From NCBI GenBank assembly GCA_001986395.2, contig MQVO02000003.1:1-64000 (forward strand): a stretch of 64,000 nt of DNA, in the 5' to 3' direction. The stretch comes from Irpex lacteus (lineage: Eukaryota > Basidiomycota > Agaricomycetes > Polyporales > Irpicaceae). Positions 1-12,915 of this stretch are shown in pieces. Within the stretch, counting starts at the first letter, position 1. Each line of letters opens with the position of its first letter. The notes under the pieces were generated by a model. It was not told the origin of the DNA. It was given only the letters and a program-made list of their open reading frames with translations, and did not search any database. The translations under genes were made by a program, and so were the position numbers.

Positions 1-942
1 TGAAGCTGAATTCAACGCTCAGATAGCCAAAGTGACAGCGGACATCGAACGCTTGGCTCCGAACATGAAGGCTATGGACAGGTTGGTGTTTTCCCAGCCG
101 GATATGATCCAATGCTCAAATATTCTCAGGCTTGATGATGTTGAGAACAAACTTCTGGAAACGGAGAAGGAGGCTGAGAAAGCTCGTAAGGACTCCAAGA
201 CAGCCCGTGATCAGTTCAACGACGTGAAGAAACGCAGGTGCGTGACGCCGGTGATTAATAGTTTGCTAATTGACCGCCAATCACGGGACTGTTCAGATGC
301 GAGCTGTTTAACAAGGCCTATAATCATATTTCCGAACGTATTGATCAGGTGTACAAGGATCTTACGAAGGGCAAGGCAGCACCCATGGTGGTGTGGCTTA
401 TCTGAGCTTGGAAGACAGCGAAGTAGGTAGATTGCTTTGGGTGACTATCAAATGCTTACCCATCTGTATCACAGGAACCGTATGCTGCTGGAATCAAATA
501 TCACGCTATGCCTCCCATGAAGCGGTTCCGTGATATGGAACAATTGTCCGGTGGAGAGAAGACCATCGCCGCTCTTGCTCTGTTGTTCGCTATCCACAGG
601 TAAGTTCTAAATTGAGCACGGCATACAGTACTCACCTGCAGTCTAGCTACCAGCCTTCGCCTTTCTTTGTCCTCGACGAGGTCGATGCTGCTCTCGACAA
701 CACTAACGTTGCCAAGATAGCAAACTACATTCGATCCCATGCATCGGAGACGTTCCAGTTCATCGTCATCAGTTTGAAGGGCTCCCTGTACGAACGCAGC
801 AATTCGCTGGTTGGCATCTTCCGTGACCAGGATGTCAACAGTTCTCGCACCTTAACTCTGGATGTAAGTCCCCGTTTCAAGGAATGTAGGTTCGTAAGCT
901 GACAGTTCTATGATTGTTTAGTTGACACAATACGATGAGTGA
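1..942 (+). CDS. SMC1: Cohesin subunit SMC1, C-terminal part (5' end outside window)
   Basis: This is the C-terminal end of a structural maintenance of chromosomes protein; SMC1 pairs with SMC3 in the cohesin ring that holds sister chromatids together in the nucleus. The visible part begins in the second coiled coil ([17 protein letters not shown]), passes through segments such as [15 protein letters not shown] and [10 protein letters not shown], and carries the ABC signature [15 protein letters not shown] and the Walker B stretch [13 protein letters not shown], followed by the D-loop region. It ends TLDLTQYDE-stop, a typical SMC1 tail. Introns are short with GT/AG ends; the last one (864-921) separates TLD from LTQYDE. 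The reading is open at the left edge, so the N-terminal Walker A half is not visible. SMC1 rather than SMC3 is inferred from the tail and the signature context. Confidence 0.93.
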
Positions 943-1246
943 AAGCTGCCCAGTTTCACTTATACCTTACGCCTGTTTTATTTTCCTCAAGCCGCATTTT
1001 CGTCTGTTGTCGCACTGTTGTTTTTCTTATATCCCGAATGCTATCGTGATTGCAAGTATGTAACAGTAATTATAACAATAAGTCAAGATACGATGGGTGG
1101 CGAATTTTTCGTCTAGAAAACGGCAAGATCAACGTAAGTTCCTCAACGATGTAGGTTAGCTGGATGTGGGAAATGGAAGGTTCTCAAAAAGTTCCAAAAT
1201 GCGAAAGCACAAGAAAACAAAAACGAGAACAGTGCGATGGTTTAAG
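943..1246. other. Short convergent intergenic spacer
   Basis: The stretch separates the 3' ends of SMC1 (+) and the hypothetical gene on the minus strand. It is AT-rich, presumably holds the two 3' untranslated regions, and shows no coding signal. Confidence 0.5.
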
Positions 1247-4200
1247 TTACAATGCCTGACCGATGGTGCTATACTCGTCGTCGTTCTGACCGAAGGTGGC
1301 ATAGCTGGACTCACGCTCTAGGGCGCGGTCGATCGGGCTGCAGGCCCTGGGAGGGTCCTGGTGAACGTAGTGAAGGCGGGAAGGAGTAAGGTGGGTGGCG
1401 CAGGGAAGTCTGAAAGACCCGACATGCGGGAGGTGTCCGTGCCAGAAGTACGAAAATTGAACGAGTGTTGAGGGAATATGGCGAGAGAGGAGACAGGCGT
1501 GTTGAACGTTCAGACAGCCGGTGGTGGTTGTCTGTCACGTCTACGCGGAGGGTGTTATCTTCTGGGTTGTTGTCGTGGCCAACGAGTGAAAGTTCCGCGG
1601 AGAATCGCGCGGTCGAGGTAATAATAGTGGGGTAGAAACCGCTTCTACTTCGCCAAGGCGGAAATGTTCTGTTTGCAAACATGGTCACAATCGGAACCCA
1701 AACATACTCTTGGCGAAACTTACCAATAACCTCGTCATTTAGAGGAGATATCTCCAAGAACTTGACGCTCTGGATGATTCGACGTCTTCAGGAATGTTTC
1801 CTTCGGGACTCACGAATGACACATCGATCGGCATCTGCACAGGGGAGTCAGTCGGACGCAGGCCTTCCGGTGAATTCGATAGTTGCGCGAGCACAACATC
1901 ACGATTCGAGGTGTCTTCATCGACCTCATCTGGTTGAGGCCCGCGCAGCCCACCAAATCTCCGCCCCCACGACCGCTGAGAATCACGATCATGTTCCGGA
2001 GAGCCATACTCCTGTCTTAACTCTTCCAGCTCCTCACTTAATTGACGAGCCAGTGTCGAGAGACCACTCCTGGTGCTCCGCTGAGAGCCGACATCGAGTA
2101 TTGATGCTTCCACTTGTTTGCCGGGAGCCCATAGACGGTCTCGAATCTTGCGACCTCTGTCTCTCAGGCCTGTAGAATAGATCCTTGAACCTCTCGAGGT
2201 CGTCCGAAGTGTTGATGGCACGCGGACAAAGGTGGGGACGACTCATGGGACACAGCGCCAGGCGACGATCCAGACGAGTGTGCGAACTGAGTTCCCAGCG
2301 AGGCACTGCTCGTTCCGCTCCTGAACAACGGCGGGTTAAGGTTTCTGGAGGCGACGACGCGGTAGTGTTGTTCATGGAGACGGCACCACCTGAAGATGTA
2401 TGCGCAGGAGACGGCCTGTGTATCTCTGAAGACATTCTCCTGGGATCACTTGGAGCTGCGTGGATGCGGATGATATCGTCCATAGCACTATCCGGCCTGA
2501 GAGGGCGGTCACGGATGGGATTCCAATCCTGCATAGGGTCAAGATGTTCGGTTTCGCTCGCACCAATGCCGCTGTCAATGCTTCTCCGGAGAGTATGCGC
2601 AAGAGCTTCGCCGAAGCCCAAGCTCACTCGTCCTTTTCGAATCATGATCGCCATATGGATGAGGTGACTTTGGAGAGGGTTCCGCAGGTTGTGGTAGCTC
2701 TGAAGGGGGTTTCACGACAACCGGTGTGGGGATATCTGGTGAGTAGCGTAGGTCCTCTGGGGCAAACTCGCGAACATGATCTGGAGTTAGTGCTGCGTAC
2801 AGCTGAACCTGGGGTGGCGGAGGGCGAATGTTCGTAGGCCGACGTGGACCGTTTGAGGCCATGGCATACGGATGCGTAGGTTGAGAGTATGGGTGCAGGA
2901 GAACAGGTTGCCGATGTGAAGTTACTGATGCATCTTCCTTGGATCCCTGCTGCGAGTTCGTGGTAGACACCGATGGGTGAGGAGCATGCGACGGCGCTGA
3001 GACATAGGCAGCGTTGAGAGCATACGGATGTGCCGGGAAGCGAATAGGTTCCCGATGCGGCTGAGGTGTATGTTGGTCCACCGATGGAGACGTGATCGCA
3101 ATACCAACACCCTCCCCAGAGCTAGACAACCCAGAAGGCGTGGGTGAGACGCCATTACCCGATTGAGCATAGAGAGCATTGCGCTAGGCCGAAGCAGCCC
3201 AGTTTGGCGCCAGATCAACATTTGTCTTCTCCTGTTCCGCCAGTATCTGATCGTGCAGGTGAATATGCTTCGTCCCAGGCCCGTGTATCGCCCCTTCTAA
3301 AGCCACAGCCTTTCTCGTTTTCCCGGCGTCAAAAGTCCTTTCTCTGCCAGATGGGCTCGTCAGACCACAGAACGCCGCCGCACTTGCCGCAATCTTGAAC
3401 GCGACTGCCCAAGGAGTGACTTCTCGTGTGCACCCCCGGACGCGACTCCTTCGACGAGAAAGTCGTTTGCCCGAGGGAGTTCGAATGCGCGTGCGACTTC
3501 GTCCGCCGTGAGCCCTGACCTGACGAGTTGAACGTCGCCGACTGCGCTGTCATGGTCTGAGTCTGCGTCTGAGTCTGGCTTTGACTGAGGCTCCTCGAGT
3601 GCGTGCCATTGCTTCTCACCTTAGGCGGCCCATGGACGTGTATCGTAGGAGGTCGAATTTGCCCACCTAACAGCGTTCGCTCAGCCAGTGCCTCAAACGC
3701 TGTCGTGCGCTCCCCTGATCTGCTTCGCGCCCGTGATCTTGGTCTAGCCCGAGAACCACCACCGCCTATAGATTCGAACGCGAGCGCGATATGGACCCCG
3801 CCCGTTTGTCAAAATGAACGATTCGCTTGTGACTTCCAGGCCTTGCGATCTTCTTCGAGCTGCTGACCTTGTTTGACGACCCTAATTTGAGCGCAGAAGA
3901 TTAGCTCTCGACTGTCATATGTGTGACGAGTAAGATCGAACAGATTGTACACGTCTGATACAATCTGGGCGCAGTAGATGAGATAACACTCACTCTGTAA
4001 GAGAGGGCATTGGCGAAGGCAGAGCTAGATCATCCAAAGCCCAACTCTTCGGCCTGTATGGCCTCGAAGGGCTAGATTTGCCGTGAGGAACTTGCGCTTG
4101 TGGTGGAGGTGGAGGCGGAGCAGCACTGGTGCTGGCAACCGGTTGATGAGTGTGGGCTTCCTGTGAGACAGAAGGACTGGCGGACAGGTTCCCCATAGAA

Positions 4201-5497
4201 CGGGCTTTCTTTAGAGACTTCTGTATACCGAGACTCGGACGCTGCGTCAAACTTGTCATAGGGTTCGGTCGATAGGTCGATGCTAGCGGACTTGGAGGTG
4301 GAGAAACTATTCGGCCACTACCAACTTCGCCCTGCTCGTCGATTAAACGCATGGCGAAGCGAGGACGAGGGAGGATGATGGCATCGCACCAGGTTTCTGC
4401 AGAGAGCCACTTCTGTTTGCCCTTGGGCAGGTGTCGCAGGTTTGGCGTAGACATGCTGACCTTCAGCACAGAATTACGTGGTGAGGGTTTGAGGTAATCT
4501 GGGACTTTCGGACCGCGGGGATCAAGGAGCGTTATGCGGGGAACGAGAAGGCGGCCTTTGCCTTTATCGACAGCGGGGCGCTCTGCGGGGTGGAGACAAT
4601 ATCGGCAGAAGGGAACGGGTAGGCATATGGGTGGGATCGCATCGAGCCTCCTTCCGAGGACGGTGCGGGTGCAGTGGGTGAGCCCCGACCGGGGTAGCGA
4701 GCAACGTAGAATAATATGTGTTGTAGTACTCGTCTTCGGGCGACAAGCGATCTTGAGACCCAGTGGTGGTACTAGCGCGCGGACGGGAAGGTATACGCTG
4801 ATGTTCGAGGATGCGGGGAGAGGAGGGTTGGCATGCGAGTTGGAACGGCCTCTGCCATGATCCTGACTCCGCTGCTGAGCTGCAAGACTGTCCACGGAGG
4901 CCGATACTCTAAGCTCTTACGGCCAAATGCGAATATGCTAGCCAGGCTATTGCGGTTCGCATTGATGGTCGCGAGCTAGATGTGGATGCAGTAGGCTGTG
5001 ACGAAGTCCGTTCGATGTGCTGTGGTGATTCTCCCACACCACCAGCCTGGTTCGGGTCTATATACGACATTGTGGGTGCCCGCGGTTGAGCGTTCGGACG
5101 TGCGTGGTCTTTGCGAGCTATCGTCGTCCGCCTGCTTGAACCACCGGGCTCAGTCGAAGTCAAACGCCGACGCACCAGAGACCGCCCTGTTCCGTGTTTC
5201 CGGTGCACTCGCCGCATGCGACGTCCTCTCCTCACGCCTTGCACCGCGACCGCTTGGATCTGTCTCGCTGATGATACCATTCAGCAGTGCTCCCCCAGCT
5301 CTCCTACTCTCATCAGCCCCCTTAGGTCGCTCGTATGGGCCATTATACGGGATATACCAGTCTTCGTCGTCTTCATCCGCTTCTCTCGACAGTGGTGACG
5401 ATGGGCCCGCCTTTGGAGGGCTATGCCGAGAGGTGAAGAGCCGAGGCGCGTCGACATGGGATTGCGGGGAGAGGATTGTTGGGCAGCCGCCATACAT
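1247..5497 (-). CDS. Large Ser/Pro-rich low-complexity hypothetical protein
   Basis: I do not recognise this gene. Consecutive minus-strand open segments with the same low-complexity style run from about 5.5 kb down to a stop at 1247-1249. Visible pieces in order are an acidic N-terminal part (EADEDDEDWYIPYNGPYERP), a Pro/Ser-rich part with polyproline (STSAAPPPPPPQAQVPHG), a more ordered segment (KGKQKWLSAETWCDAIILPR), a Gln/Thr repeat (SLSQSQTQTQTQTMTAQS), a CxxC-bearing piece (QDCGKCGGVLWSDEPIW), a Pro/His/Tyr-rich piece and a C-terminal piece with a probable coiled coil (LARQLSEELEELRQEYG), ending in a Tyr-rich acidic tail (YATFGQNDDEYSTIGQAL). Frame changes between pieces imply several introns that I could not all place. 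The first in-frame ATG is at 5497; an upstream exon is possible. The gene could also be two genes. No enzymatic domain is visible; a regulatory or scaffold role would be a guess. Confidence 0.55.
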
Positions 5498-5557
5498 GCG
5501 CCCCGTCAGTTCAGGTTTAAGGAACGGTGGTGTACCGAAATGATGGATGATGATCAA

Positions 5558-6983
5558 ATTATGCGTTTTTGAGCTGTATCACGCCGGTCAGCATTGAAAT
5601 TTTCCGGTCTGTGAACGTCAAAGCTTACAGTCTAAAGCATGCTGGGAGGCCAGGGCAGGGGAGGAGAGCAGGGACGCGGTGGTGGTTGAGACGCAAGGAA
5701 TTTCTCCAACTTAACCTCGCCGGTGCCAGGGGTCCGACGGAGGTGACACGATGCACAATCGCCGTCGAAAGCCCTTCTTCGCGTCCACGCTCAGAGTTTT
5801 GCATGCTCATGCTCCGGTAAAAGTAGGTCCAAATGTATGTGTATATTTGGGCTCATCTGCAAGCCAAACTAGCAACTGCGGACTCAACCTCGCGCTTACA
5901 GCGCGATATTTGTATGTGAGCGTCTTCCCTCTCACAGCCCTCAGCTTTGCTGATTACCTTCTGTCTATCTGTGTTCTTGCCCATGATAATCACACATCTG
6001 AAGCAGCTTCACGATTGCAATGAAAGCACGAACATACATGATCCGTCTCAACATTGAGCAGGGCGGAGCGCTAGGTCAGTGGCAGTGAATACTTACAGTT
6101 TACCAGCCGCCACGCCGCCAGTAAGCTCTCTTTCCTGCCTCAGAGTCCAAGATAATCAGGCGAGGTTACCAGGTGAATAAAACACCTTCGTGTGAGCCTC
6201 ATGGGCACCAACGTATGGAATGCCTCGGGCGTTTTTACACTCCAAGCACCGGTAAGTCCGATACCCACACTCCTGAAGCTTGAAACCCAGAGAAGTTGGA
6301 TCCTCACCCGTTCCCAGGTGAACATCTAATCAGCGAACACATTTCATAGCGTAGTAGAAGAAGCTACTGACCATTTATAGACTCAGAACTACACGAGGAT
6401 CGCATGAACTACCGTGAGTCCTAGAGCTACCATCTCAGAATTGAAAATTCGAAGAAAGGAAGTCCCATATTAGTACCGCTATGAATGGGGAGTCGAAGGA
6501 TCCTCGTGGCCGAGATGGCGAACGTCATTACCGCGTAAAAGTCGGGATGTCGCTGTCCAGTATTTCCGTGCAAAGGTGTTGAGCATTGAAAGAACTAACA
6601 TGCCGAGCGAAACTTCTGATTGGGTCCGGCACCCTCAATTCCCAGAAAAAGCCACAGGATCTTCATCGTACAGAAAGCGGTGGGTCGTGCGGATATCATA
6701 ACTACAGAACTATGATATGCGAAAGAACAACTTCCGAGCAGCCAGAATTGCCTCTGCTGCCAGTCTTCCACACAGAGAGATCATAGTACGTATCCGAGGT
6801 TGCGATCTCAGACATGCTAATTACGAAGTGTCTATCACAATCCAGTATCCTGTAAAGTACGTATAGACGGGCGTAAAACAAGTTCATGAAGGAGAGATGT
6901 CACCCAAAGACGACGAGATCGGACTATCCTCTTTCCATCAACAAACACATATACTAAAATCTACCACAACGAAACTCCATACA
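5558..6983. other. Intergenic region, nothing recognised
   Basis: About 1.4 kb between the presumed 5' end of the low-complexity gene and the stranded 3' end of the GH76-like gene. Only short open frames without domain or family features occur on either strand. It should contain the promoter of the minus-strand gene to its left and the original terminator of the GH76-like gene. Confidence 0.4.
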
Positions 6984-7172
6984 TCATCCTTCGTACCGCG
7001 GCGGTTCCTCGTCGACACCCTCTGTCCTCCGCTCAGTGCCAGACGGATGTGACGTAAGAACCCTATCCATGCGCTCAACAAGAGACTGGAAAGCGCTGAT
7101 ATCCACCACGATAGCCCTCCCATCAGCGGAGTGCCCGTAATTTCCATGGGAGGACGTTCTCGCAGGGACAGG
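6984..7172 (-). pseudogene. Stranded 3' end of the GH76-like gene (cytoplasmic tail)
   Basis: These ~60 codons are the original end of the gene whose body lies at 15.6-18.0 kb. When the retrotransposon and one copy of the ACAGG duplication are ignored, the tail codons ...SSITTPV continue in frame into PARTSSHGNYGHSADG at 7167 and run to a stop at 6984-6986. The last residues are EEPPRYEG, a cytoplasmic ending I associate with fungal single-pass membrane proteins. The fragment is separated from its gene by 8.5 kb and has no start of its own, so it is probably no longer translated unless the whole element is spliced out. Confidence 0.85.
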
Positions 7173-7611
7173 TGACAAACAGGTGTCTGAGCAGGGGTAC
7201 TTCGGGGTAGAGAAGTCTGAATCTCAGTGAGGTAGAATGATGTTCGTTATTGTTCTCTGCAGTTGCAGAGCAGTATTTATACTAGTTACATGGGTGTGAT
7301 GAGTCGTATCTACTGACATACATGTACTAAGGATTGGTCAGAATCCCTAAGGGATTGCTAATGACTGAATGAGAGATGAGCAAGCATCTGTCATGCTTGG
7401 TAAATACTGAATGTACGCTGAGCAAGCATTGCTAGCTACTGAATGAGAGAACGACTAATCTGGCCTTGTGTGATCATGTGCTATGAACGATTACATATGG
7501 ACCTACAGATGTGAGAATCACATGCTTGATAGGATCTGAATCTTATCTACGCTACTTATCTAATCTACACTATGGTCCAGATAAGGAAACTGATCTGATG
7601 ATCGTTTAACA
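7173..7611 (-). repeat. 3' LTR of the copia element (439 bp)
   Basis: This is a direct repeat of 15191-15629, identical as far as I can read it. It starts TG and ends CA on the plus strand. Inside it short words recur: actgaatgagaga twice and gagcaagcat twice. In the element's direction it follows the polypurine tract. Confidence 0.97.
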
Positions 7612-7620
7612 CTCCCACTT
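7612..7620 (-). promoter_or_regulatory. Polypurine tract
   Basis: On the element's strand the bases AAGTGGGAG lie immediately before the TG of the 3' LTR, the position and composition expected for the primer of plus-strand DNA synthesis in copia elements. Confidence 0.75.
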
Positions 7621-7644
7621 GATGCTAACATCTGTGTGAGGCGT

Positions 7645-10600
7645 CTATACATCGATGAGTCCAAGACTCCCACTGAATTTGGACTGCTTCTGATAAGCCA
7701 ATGACTTTGTCAGAATATCCGCAACTTGTTCATCAGTGTTGATATACATAATAGAGCCTTGTTCGTTTTCGACGAACTCTCGAACATAGTGATATCGAAC
7801 GTCGATATGCTTGGAGCGTGCTTCTACTTTTGGATTATAGGTGAAATAGATTGCACCTTGATTATCACCGCAAATGACCGTGGGACCATTCTGTGGCATA
7901 TCCAATTCTGATAGAAGATTACGCAACCAAGCACACTGCTTGGCAGTATCACAAAGTGCCATGTACTCCGATTCCATAGTCGAAGTTGCAATGGTTTTTT
8001 GCTTTCGCGAAACCCATGATATGGCTGCATTGGCTAGTAAGAATACGTAGCCAGTAGTGGAATGTCTATCATCTTTATTTTCAGCATAGTCTGCGTCGGA
8101 GTATCCTATGAGTCCAGCTCTACTACTGCCATCATACTTGAGCGCGTAAGAAGCCGTGCCAAGTAGATATCGAAGAATGTATTTGGCAGCTTTGTAGTGA
8201 GCTTCGGTAGGATTCGACATATACTGAGAGAGACGAATGACGGCATACGAAATATCGGGACGAGTTCCGATCATGACGTATATGAGTGTTCCTATCAAGG
8301 CTTGATATCGCTTCGTCAAGTCTGGGTCTGCTTTGTAGTCAGCCTCAGCTTTCTGAAGGACAATACCCGATGGCAATGGTGTTCTACTCGGATGCGCATC
8401 TACCATGTTAAAACGTTTGATAGCCTCGTGTATGTACGATCCTTGCGAGATCGTAATTGTACGGGCTTGGCGGTCACGTTCCACTTCCATACCAAGTATA
8501 AGCTTGGCAGGGCCAAGATCACGCATCTCATAGAGATTCATGAGCTTTTGCTTAAGTGAGGTAATGCTACGCATGTCCGATCCCATAGGGAATATATCAT
8601 CAACATATAAGATTAGGATTATACTCCCCCCATGTTGGTGATATATGTAAATACCAGCATCTGAGTGTATACGTTCAAAGCCTAAATCCAATAAAGTATT
8701 ATGGATTTGATATTCCAAGTTCGCGAAGCTTGCTTAAGACCATAGATAGCCTTGCGCAATAAGCAAACATGGTTCTCCTTTCCCTTCTCTACGAAACCTT
8801 CTGGTTGTTCCATGTATATCTCCTCATCCAGATCGCCGTTCAAGAATGCTGTCTTGACGTCCAATGCCTCGATCTCCCAATCTTCGAGGGCTGCTATGGC
8901 TAATAGCGTGCGTATGGACTCAAAACGGGCGACTGGGGAGAAAGTTTCTTGATAATCGATTCCTTCAACTTGTGAAAAGCCTTTTGCTACAAGACGTGCT
9001 TTGTACCGACCATCAGATTTGACAGTAAAGACCCATTTGTTTTTGACAATTTTACGTGAGGGGTCTGGACGTGGTACAAGCACCCAAGTGCCATTTAATT
9101 GATGAGAGGCATATTCGTCTTGTGCAGCAATCAACCAACTATCTTTATCGTCTCGTTTCATAGCTTGTTTCCATGTAGTAGGAAACTCGTTCACGGAGAA
9201 CGCACTGATGTAGTGAGCTATGTGTTCGTTGTTATCGAGATCATCAGATTTGGGTTCCGATTGACTCGGTTCCCGAGATAGTGGTACAGCAGACTTTGGC
9301 AACACAGTTCTCAACGGTTTCCGGGAAGGTCCAGGAACCGGAGCTTGATTAGAGTTAGACGCCGTCCGGCGAATTGGCTCAGGAACTGTACTGACGTTCT
9401 GCTTAGCTTTAGTTGATGCTCGGTGTTTATCCTGTGCAGCTTCTCGATCTGCCTGCTTTCACTCTCAATTAGCTCAGTATTTGGACCATATCGAGCTGTA
9501 GATCGCTTGGGACGTTCTACTTGAGGTGCAGGTGATTGGCGAGAAGGTTGACGTTGAACAGGTTTAGCCGGAACATTCGACTTAGGCTTAGCTGATTTGG
9601 GCTGCTGGCGCACATTATGCGGTACTGGTTGGTCTTGATCATCATCATCTCCATGATTAGACTCATTGTGACCAGCATAATATGGTTTCGGAGCAAAAGT
9701 GGAATCGTCATCTTGTAGAGGAAAATCTATATTATCGTCGGATTTGGGTTGTTTGGAAGGAGAAATGTCGGAACGATTGGGAAATGTATTCTCGTCAAAA
9801 GAGACATCGGCAGACAGAACTATTGTTGTTTATCCCAGAACCGGTAACCCTTTACACCAGGTTCGTATCCAACAAATATCATAGGAATTGCCTTTGCAGA
9901 CAATTTGTTCTGTCGACGTTCTTTGTGTACATGGACGTAGGCACGACATCCAAATGTACGAAGCCTAGAGATATCCGGTTTTTCACCAAGGAATTTCTCA
10001 TGAGGCGTGTGCCAATTTAGACGTTTCAACGGAGAACAATTGTAGAGGTACACAGAGGCTTCACAGCTTAACTTCCAAAATCCATTTGAAAGTCCAGCAT
10101 GATGTCGCATAGCCTCGGCTTTGAATACGATGGTTTGTTGCCAACGTTCCGCTCTACCATTTTGTTCATGAGCATAAGGCGTGGATGTCTGACGTTCGAT
10201 ACCCTCAGACCCAAGGTACTGAGTGAAGTCAGCGTTAATGAACTCTGTGCCTCTATCACTTCGGAATTTCATGACTTGTCGATCCAGACGTTTTTCAACC
10301 AAGGTTTTCCACTTCTTGAATTCTGGTAATGCATCGCTTTTTCGTTTCAGATAGCGCTGTTCACCGTAACCGGTGGCATCATCAAGAAGTGTCATGGCAT
10401 ACTTAAAGCCGTCAATGGATTGTGAAGGAAATTCGACTAAGTCCGAGTGAATAAGCTCAAGCGGATGCTTGGCTCTAGAGGTCGACGTGGTTTTGGGAGA
10501 AGCTTTCCCTTTACCAAGTTCACATCCATGGCAGGGAGCAATTTCCTTCGGTATAGGAATACGGGACGTCATCCCGATAGTTCCCTTATGAAGGTTTTCG

Positions 10601-12027
10601 ATAACTGCTTTACCAGGATGTCCAAGCCGATTATGCCAAAGTTGAAATTTAGCTACGTCTCTAATGGCTGCTACTGTCTCTTGTCTCTTGACTATCCTAG
10701 TACTTAGCCAGTACATACCAGATTCGTCAGGAGTGCCATATACGAATTCTACACCCTTGCTATTAGAAATCGACCATTCTTTCGAAGTGATCGTACTAGT
10801 GCAATCATGTTCGACTGCTTTACAAGGTGCAAAAAATCGTGTAGTACTATCAGGAATATAAAGGACATTGTTAAGGGTGACTTGCGAACGTTTGCCGTTT
10901 TTCAGATTCGAGTCTATAATAACGGTACCCCTCCCAAGTATCTGGACCAACATATTCTTACCTGCGATGGTGCAATGACCTGGGACTCGAGCAGGAGTAT
11001 AGAGGTCGAAATCAGATAGTTGGTTAGTGATATGACTTGAAGCTCCAGAGTCAATGAGCCATAGAACTCTGTCATGTTCACGCGAGGAATAGAGGGAACC
11101 AGTTATAATTTCGACGTCAGACTCGTTATCAAATACAGGCGCAGTATCGACTTTGATTACATTCGCGGTAGCCTTTCCTTTACCCTTGAAATCCTTCTTT
11201 CCTTTCTTCTTGTTCGTATCCTTCTTCTGATTCTTCTGCTGATTGTTAGACGAAGATCCAGATGCGGCTTTACCGCCCTGCTTCTGATTGTTCTGGGTTT
11301 TCTTTGGGGTATCCCAGTGTTGCTCCGTAGTATGGTTTGTTTTACCACACTTTGCGCATTTGGATCCTTTTCCTTGGAATCGCTTCACCTGAGTAATCTT
11401 TGATGCACCAGGCACCGCAGACATTTCAGAAGATTTGCGACGCAATTCCTCGGAATAAACCCGATTCATGAGTTCATTGACATCAATCGTCGCAGTTTTG
11501 CCAAGAGATCCAATATACGCAGCAACAGAAATTTCGTAAGAAGCAGGTAAGTTCCACAAGAGAATGTGGGCCTTAATTTGGTCATCGATCGTTAAACCAG
11601 CCTTGGAACAATTGTTGATCAAGTAAAGGAAGCGTTGCATCTGAGCACGCATGTCTTCAGTTTCGCTGACGCGGAAACCGATAAGTTCTTTGAAGCAGAC
11701 TGAACTTTCTAAGACACTTGAGCGTTTGTACTCAGCAAGCATTTTATCCCAAATTTGCTTAGGATCGCTTCGCTCTGTATCCGTTAACTTTGTGTCAACA
11801 ATTTCGTACGCTATCTTGCCAATCATGTAACCAGCAGCCCTGCTACGACGTTTGTTCCAATCCGCATTTTCGGCAGGTTTGGTAGCCGCATCAGGCTCGG
11901 TTTCTGTAGCCTTGGTAATGCCCCAACCATCGGTGAACATCAGGACAGATTGCGTAGCAATCGCCCATTCATTGTAGTTCGTACCGTCGAGTTTGGGCTT
12001 ATCATCGGACTTCATCACTTGTTCCAT
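7645..12027 (-). pseudogene. Copia gag-pol polyprotein, three frameshifts
   Basis: ATG at 12027-12025. Gag runs first (LDGTNYNEWAIATQSVL, UBN2/DUF4219-like), then a zinc knuckle (CAKCGKTNHTTEQHW), an aspartic protease (WLIDSGASSHIT), the pre-integrase zinc motif (LWHNRLGHPGKAVIENLH) and the integrase core (HSDLVEF, FRSDRGTEFIN, HEQNGRAERW). The frame then breaks near 9822 (after RFWDKQQ), near 9450-9475 (after ESESRQIEKL) and near 8705 (after KQASRTWN). The remaining parts carry reverse transcriptase (KARLVAKGF, ALDVKTAFLNGDLDEEIYM, ILYVDDIF with the catalytic DD) and RNase H (MESEYMAL, DNQGAI, KHIDVRYHYVRE), ending LGLIDV-stop at 7645. Each break needs a -1 step, that is one base appears missing each time. 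Either the copy is defective and moved with help, or the assembly has single-base deletions. All catalytic motifs I could look for are present. Confidence 0.95.
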
Positions 12028-12030
12028 GAT

Positions 12031-12714
12031 TTAAGGCAGAAAATAAAATTCGATATCGTACGAGTCTCTGATAAGTGGCACTACAACTTCTCTGATAATT
12101 GGTACTACAACTGGTGCTTGAACAACTTCGTAGAAGAATTCTACTTCGTAGGAAGTAAGTTCGTATGGATCTACGTAGTCGGCGTTAATCGGTTCTTGGA
12201 TAAGATCTAATACAGCAGATTCTTCCTCAGCTTGATCTGACTCAGATTCGGCTATATCAGGTAACTCGATTTTATCTCGATGAGATATTGATTCTTGCTC
12301 GACTAGTGTAGAAGCGGTAGATACAGCAGTAGTGGTTGTTGCGGCAGAGATGGATTCAGAGTGGTGTTCAGAAGGTGAAGAAGGTTGTTGTGACTGTTTG
12401 TAGTTTGTGTACTTTGCCTCTGCTTCGAGTTGATTTAGACGAAATCGAACTTCACCAGGTTTTCCTGATGTATGTTCTTGCTTGTCGTTATTTGCTTCAA
12501 GCTTTTCGTCTGTGACAACTGTGGCGAAGTCGACTAGTTCGAAGTAGAACTCAAGTTCTTCTAGTCGATTTGGGCAAGGTTGTATGTCGCAAGTTACAAA
12601 TTCGAGAATTGGATCGTTTCTTCGACCGAATACGTCAAGCTTGGCTTCACTTTCGTAAAAGTGATGTTTCTGGTAACAAGCTTTATTCGAAGCCACGATG
12701 TTGTACAGTGAATT
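12031..12714 (-). CDS. Accessory ORF immediately upstream of gag in the copia element
   Basis: An open frame of about 220 codons, same sense as gag, ending three bases before the gag ATG. I recognise no family. It has no ATG near its start: the first plausible initiator is a GTG at 12696, and the frame opens exactly at a strong 3' splice-site-like sequence (ctttttgtttgtag, acceptor at 12715), so it may be an internal exon. The protein is acidic and contains a recurring element, ELEFYFELVDF, YEVEFFYEVV and YDIEFYFLP, plus a Ser/Thr-rich centre (SAATTTTAVSTASTLV) and a mirrored VVVPIIREVVVPLIRD segment. The tight spacing to gag suggests one transcript. A spliced gag leader, or a chance frame kept open by low complexity, are alternatives. 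Confidence 0.45.
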   Translation of the reverse strand, partial: NSLYNIVASNKACYQKHHFYESEAKLDVFGRRNDPILEFVTCDIQPCPNRLEELEFYFELVDFATVVTDEKLEANNDKQEHTSGKPGEVRFRLNQLEAEAKYTNYKQSQQPSSPSEHHSESISAATTTTAVSTASTLVEQESISHRDKIELPDIAESESDQAEEESAVLDLIQEPINADYVDPYELTSYEVEFFYEVVQAPVVVPIIREVVVPLIRDSYDIEFYFLP

Positions 12715-12915
12715 CTACAAACAAAAAGATGATATGTGTTACTACGTTTTTCGACAAGAGACAGAGCGAGAAGGGATGAAAGATGGTACAAAAGTACTAC
12801 AAGTACAACTACGGAAATTTGTTGAAAATGACCGTGTACAAATGTACAAACTACACATCGCGATATTTTATAATATACATTGCGCGGTACTCGAGACGAG
12901 ATTGTTCATTTCAAT

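Noticed and set aside
9815..9830. Programmed -1 frameshift in copia pol
   Set aside because: The local sequence is not an X-XXY-YYZ slippery site, and two further -1 breaks occur downstream, so indels explain it better.
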